NCBI GenBank assembly: GCA_033439795.1
Contig: JAUTDP010000008.1
Span: 496,001-560,000 of the forward strand
DNA length: 64,000 bases
Source: Sordaria brevicollis
Taxonomy: Eukaryota; Ascomycota; Sordariomycetes; Sordariales; Sordariaceae
Direction: 5' to 3'
The notes under the pieces were generated by a model. The model was not told the DNA's origin. It searched no databases and saw only the letters and a list, made by a program, of their open reading frames with translations. How positions within the stretch are numbered: the first letter of the stretch is position 1; each line of letters opens with the position of its first letter. The position numbers and the translations under genes were made by a program. Positions 59,972 through 64,000 of the stretch are shown here, piece after piece.

Positions 59972-61503
59972 GCGGGTTGTGGCTGTTCTGGGGTGACTGG
60001 TGTTGTGGTTTTACAGGATCTTGCTGGGGTGATTCAACAAGAAATCATCCTACCCTCCCTCTTTTTCGTTGCCAACAATCCAGTGGCCGAGGGTCAATGT
60101 TTGTTCTTTTTCAGATTGAACATCTTGTTGTAGTCATCGCATCACTGTATAGATTTTTCTTAACAGCATTCTGGTAACACGTCCATTCAATATTTCAATG
60201 AAGAAACCCTTTGACAGATAAATATCAGTTGTGGTGAGCATTAAGCATCAGGTCCTTTGCTATTTATCATCTACTAGACGTCCAAGCTTCTACCATACAT
60301 GGTGCTTCGTTATCCAGTCCCGTTTTTCTACTTTGGCGTCGTCGCTATTCTGACTCACATGCGTCCTGCGGTTGTTTTGTATTCTGGTAGTACTGCTCTT
60401 TAGCTTCTGTTTTGGCAGCAGCAAGAGGAGCGAGGCCAGTAGTGGCCGTGGGTGTTGCAGTGGCCGGGCCTTGACCATTGGGAATGTTGTGTCGTTGAGC
60501 TTCGGCGGCGGCGAGGTTGACAGTTGGCGGCGAGGCTGTAGATGGTTCATTCAAAGGCCGACGGTGACGGGCCCGAGTGGTGGTTGTTTTTCCCTCTGGA
60601 ACTGAACCTGAGCTGTATTATACAAGTTCCTTGTAAGCTTGTAATTCGATGACCCTTGCAGGAGAATCTAAGCATGCTGGTTGTATCAACTTTGTGACCA
60701 TTAATGGAGAGAGATAGAGAGAGAGTCCTGTGCTGGGTATGCCTCTACTTAAGTGCGTACCTACTCTATTTAGCCCTAGAGTAAGAGGGCTACTCAGAGA
60801 GCTACTCTCTGCGTTAAAGACACGGACAGGCCTTGGAATCACCTATTTCAAGAATATTATATGAGTGTCTTTGAAGGTGTTATAATCATGCTTGGAACAT
60901 GTCTCCCGAGTTCATTCCTACCGTTACTTACTACTTCTCATTCCGCTTGCTCGGGCTCGCTGCGCTCAAGCTGTCATATGTGCTCTTTTCGTAGGTACCG
61001 AGGTTGTGGGAACCCAGTTGAATTATCATCAACAACTGGCGTCTTAGAGTTCTTCAAGGCTCAAGCCAATAAACTCCCATCGAGACTTGATGAAGTGGTG
61101 CAAATGTAGGCAAGTCTAGGTTAGTGTAACATCACTCACAAGATATATTACATATAGTCACACTTGAAAACAGCGAAGGGACTGAAAAAGGTTGGGGGTT
61201 GGTTCTCCATTCTTCTTTGGAGGAAAAAAAAATGGGCTTCGAGGCCAAGTCAATTTCAGCAAAATGATATCCCAGCATCGTCCGATCTAAAAAAAACCAA
61301 CTACAGAAGAGATGAAAATAGACAGCATAGCCTGACAAGCGAAAACAGAACCCTAAAACAGAATTTAAGACAAAAAAAGAAGGAAAGGACAAAAGGGGCA
61401 GGACACAGGAAGAAAACAAAAACAAAAACAAACATAAAAACACACAAACAAGACACAAAAAACATGTGGTTATAAAAGCCAGCACCAACACCACCGCGCC
61501 GTC
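59972..61503. other. Convergent intergenic region between B and C
   Basis: This tail-to-tail interval contains one possible small minus-strand frame (separate entry), a short GAGAGATAGAGAGAGAG tract at about 60,708, and A-rich DNA on the plus strand from 61,200 to 61,470 that probably forms the U-rich 3' end of C. Confidence 0.45.
60345..60554 (-). CDS. Possible small Ala/Thr/Gln-rich protein, 69 aa
   Basis: An ATG-initiated frame reads MNEPSTASPPTVNLAAAEAQ and ends KQPQDACESE. Its composition (Ala, Thr, Pro, Gln, few hydrophobics) resembles the disordered N-terminus of a fungal protein rather than random translation. The final codons contain GTGAGT, a possible splice donor, so this could be a first exon whose partner I could not find. 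It has no recognisable domain and no membrane segment. It could equally be chance. Confidence 0.3.
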   Translation of the reverse strand: MNEPSTASPPTVNLAAAEAQRHNIPNGQGPATATPTATTGLAPLAAAKTEAKEQYYQNTKQPQDACESE

Positions 61504-63565
61504 TTAAACCCCGTCAGCCTGCCCTTCGGCAGCCACCGCCCCACCAGCCACCTCCTCCTCCGCCTGCGCCTCGTCCGCAGGGCGCTCCTCCGCCTCCATC
61601 TCCATCATAAGAATAACCTCCTTTGCGAAGGCTTCGGCAATCCTTTTCGGGCTCATCGGCGGCTGCTCGGTGAGGGCCCAAAACCCCCAACGCAGGACCA
61701 AAATGGCGACCCAGGTGACGGCACCAGCAATGTTGGTAATAATATAACAGGCGCGAGAGATTCGTGTTAGTGCCAGGTACTGGAGTTCCTGTCGGCGGCC
61801 GGCGTAGGGGAGGAGCTGGGTGATGTTGCTGTCGATGGCAGCGATGATGGAGGTACGGAGGGAGAGTTCGTTTAGGTAGTTAAGGATGTTGTCCATGGGA
61901 GAGTAGAAGCTCATGAGCCGGGGGTCGGACGAGGTTTGTTGTTGGCCCGGAAACCGGACCGCGTACCCGGCGGCTTCGAAGTCGAGGGGGTCGATGTTGG
62001 GCCAAGAGGCCCCGGCCGTCCACCAGTCACCGCGCCCCTTGACTACTACCATTTTGGTAGCAAACTCCCTGTCGAGGATGCTGGCAAAAAACCGAAAACG
62101 TTCGTCGTGGGCGATAGTGAGGGATTGGAGTTGGGGCGGGGGCAGGGCGGTCCAATGCCCGATGGTTGGGGGGGAGAGGAGAGGGGTGGGGTTGCTATGA
62201 GAAAGCTAGTTAGCTGATGTTTTTTTTATATCAAGAAAAAGAGAAGGACAACGAGGAAAGGGAGGGAAGGCGCAAGGAAGAAAAAGAAACAAAGATTAGC
62301 TTACAGGTAGGAGACCGACTCGTTCCGGTACCACGTGGTTGATCCGGTAACGTGGAGGGTGTAGAGGACGATGGCAGGGGCAAGTAAACAACGACGAGTT
62401 ATAAAATGGCCAACACGGCCGGTCTCGGGCTTGTGGATGCTTTCGACCACAAGCGAAAAGCCTTCGGGCCCCCAGTTTTCGTAAATCTTGATGGAGAATA
62501 CGGTCACCGCATCTCCTTCCGTTGCGTTGTTGAAATCATAAGCCTCCGAGTCCGAGTCCTTGCACACCGGTAGCCAACCGAAAGCCTATACATAGGTTAG
62601 AAGAAAGTGAGAAGAGTAAATGAGAAAGTGAGAAGAGAAAGGAGAAAAGAAAAAAAGCTTACAGGGGCAGTAACGGTCCAGGATTCTTCGTCAACGCCTT
62701 CGGCGAGAAAAATTCCTTGGCCGGCTTTCATTCCGGTCCTTGCCGTCATCACGGGGTGGGCCAGGGGGACCCGGACCCCAAAGGGATTTGTCGTCATGAT
62801 GGAGGGCGTGATGTGCAGGGCCACATCGCCCCGGAAAGGAACCATGGTGTTGTCGGTGTAGGAAGCACGGGCCCACAGAACAACTAGCACCATGTTGGCG
62901 CAAGTGTGAACCATCGTGCCTGGAAAAATAATGTTAGGATGTTAAGAAGTAAAGATAACTATAACAAGTAGCGCTACACTTACAAATGCTCGTGCGGATA
63001 GCCTTGCCCCTTTTCAAGGTTTGAAGTGCCCCCCAACAGCTGTAGGTACTTGTCCAAACATCGTCAAGTTCGTCGAGCTGAGCAGATTCTGTTAGTGCAC
63101 ATTCAATCACAAGCATCCCAGCATATGGAAACAAAGAAAGACTTACGCTCTTGCCCTTCTTTTTCCCCAGCCAAAATGGCACTTCCGCGCCGTCGCGGAA
63201 AGAAACGTCCGCCCAAAGCTGGGCGGCGGCTGCGGCGCTGTATTGAACCGTTTGGGGGTTCAGCCACCAAGGGAAGCGGTCGGTCGGCCGGCCGAGGGCA
63301 AGCTGGTACATGACATTTGATGCCATGTATACTAAGATGTTGAACGTTAGATTGATACTTCACTACCCTACAAGAAGAGAGTGAAGAGAAGAGTGAAGAA
63401 AAGAGGAGGGAAAAGAGAGAATCAAATTGGAAGAAATGAAAAAACGAAACACATGAACAAGGGAAAAGTAGGAATAAACTTACGAAGAATCGATCCCAGG
63501 AGCGGGACATAAAACCACATCAAAGGAATGTGGCTCTTCCGGGCACGTTTGCCAGAGTCGGACAT
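61504..63565 (-). CDS. Multipass membrane protein of unknown family (member C, apparently intact), 529 aa
   Basis: Six exons (63565-63484, 63331-63147, 63077-62984, 62919-62663, 62585-62305, 62194-61504) join to exactly 530 codons with intron phases 1, 0, 1, 0, 2. The start MSDSGKRARKSHIPL has a CAACCATGT context. An in-frame extension upstream exists but has low complexity. Hydrophobic segments lie at about 13-40, 122-142, 279-298 and 448-474. Between the second and third is a beta-rich region (FRGDVALHITPS, WTVTAPVAFGWLPVCKDSD). Between the third and fourth is a long loop with WWTAGASWPNID and a helical SPMDNILNYLNELSLR. The tail is acidic (MEMEAEERPADE). I recognise no named domain. B shares many blocks with it, and A shares the N-terminal layout. 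The open frame and consensus splice sites say it is functional. It is probably a membrane or surface protein of unknown role. Confidence 0.82.
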
Positions 63566-64000
63566 GGTTGCTGTGGGGAGGGACGAGACGAAAGACGAGA
63601 CGAAAGAGGTTGGTTGGGATGGCAGAGACGAGGGCAGCTTGGCGTTGGAAAAAAAGAAACAGCGGACGAAAATACCGGATGGCAGTGGGCGTGGTATAGA
63701 ACCTCTCGAAGGCTGAAGAGAAGAAGAAAAAAGAAAAACCAAACAGGACGGGGGGAGCACAGTTATATATCCTTCTGAAGGGTTTCGAGTGGACTGGATC
63801 AGCTGCGCACTCGAAGAAAGGCTCTTGCCATGAGAAAAGTAACTGAAATTATTCTGGATGGAGCCACTTGGCCTGAACAGAAAGAATGGGGCTGACCATT
63901 GAAAGGGATGACCGTGAGTGTAAGGTAGGCATTCGAATATGGGCAAGTAAATGGAGCCCTGAATGGTAGGCTGGAAGGGGATAACTGGTAAGTAGCAGGG
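63566..64000. other. Promoter-side flank of member C
   Basis: The 5' flank of the minus-strand gene is present and A/G-rich on the plus strand, giving a pyrimidine-rich leader. A TATATA-like element (plus-strand GTTATATATCC) lies at about 63,761-63,771, roughly 200 bases before the start codon. No other gene is visible before the window ends. Confidence 0.4.

Noticed and set aside
53386..63565. Secondary-metabolite gene cluster around the MFS transporter
   Set aside because: No synthase, oxidase or cluster regulator is present. The neighbours are small or unknown membrane proteins and a PLP-rhodanese enzyme.
1..64000. CRISPR arrays, operons and bacterial-type promoters
   Set aside because: Spliced genes and RIP show a fungal genome. 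No regularly spaced palindromic repeats were seen.

Overview
The window looks like a chromosome segment from a filamentous ascomycete, most probably Neurospora or a close Sordariales relative. Three things point there. Genes carry short introns (about 50-80 nt, GTAAGT-like donors, CTAAC/CTGAC branch sites). An AT-rich block of about 9.8 kb has almost lost CpA and TpG, the mark of repeat-induced point mutation (RIP). Two genes are recognisable fungal orthologues: the cell-fusion protein Prm1 and the ER lectin Yos9/OS-9.

Layout. 1-470: ordinary-composition DNA with no gene. 470-10,250: the RIP block. It holds a complete but dead Ty3/gypsy-class LTR retrotransposon (1191-8078: two 222-bp LTRs, 5-bp target duplication GTTAA, polypurine tract, relics of zinc knuckle, RT/RNase H, integrase and chromodomain) beside a relic of a pogo/Fot1-type DNA transposon on the minus strand. 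11,257-12,727: a broken multi-exon membrane-protein gene (family member A). 14,534-17,571 (-): Zn2Cys6 transcription factor, 4 exons, 917 aa. 17.6-23.7 kb: gene-poor. 23,742-25,547 (-): Yos9/OS-9 with signal peptide, MRH domain and RDEL tail. 25.5-35.4 kb: almost 10 kb with no convincing gene. 35,435-37,842 (+): 783-aa C2H2-type nuclear protein. 41,244-42,641 (-): membrane-anchored double-psi beta-barrel protein. 45,191-47,545 (-): Prm1. 49,374-51,315 (-): fusion of a cysteine-synthase-like PLP domain and a rhodanese domain, 6 exons, 513 aa. 53,386-55,731 (+): 14-TM MFS transporter, 9 exons, 574 aa. 56,345-56,899 (+): 104-aa two-TM protein. 58,274-59,971 (+): disrupted membrane-protein gene (member B). 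61,504-63,565 (-): its apparently intact relative (member C, 529 aa, 6 exons).

The most unusual content is the A/B/C set. These are unrecognised multipass membrane proteins sharing intron positions and phases and short protein blocks. B and C lie tail to tail, C is fully open, and A and B carry frameshifts. B also has an in-frame stop and a lost splice donor that both look like single RIP-type transitions. For the multi-exon genes the exon joins given here close the frame exactly, which supports the models. The remaining genes are independent housekeeping, regulatory or transport genes, and no metabolic cluster is evident.
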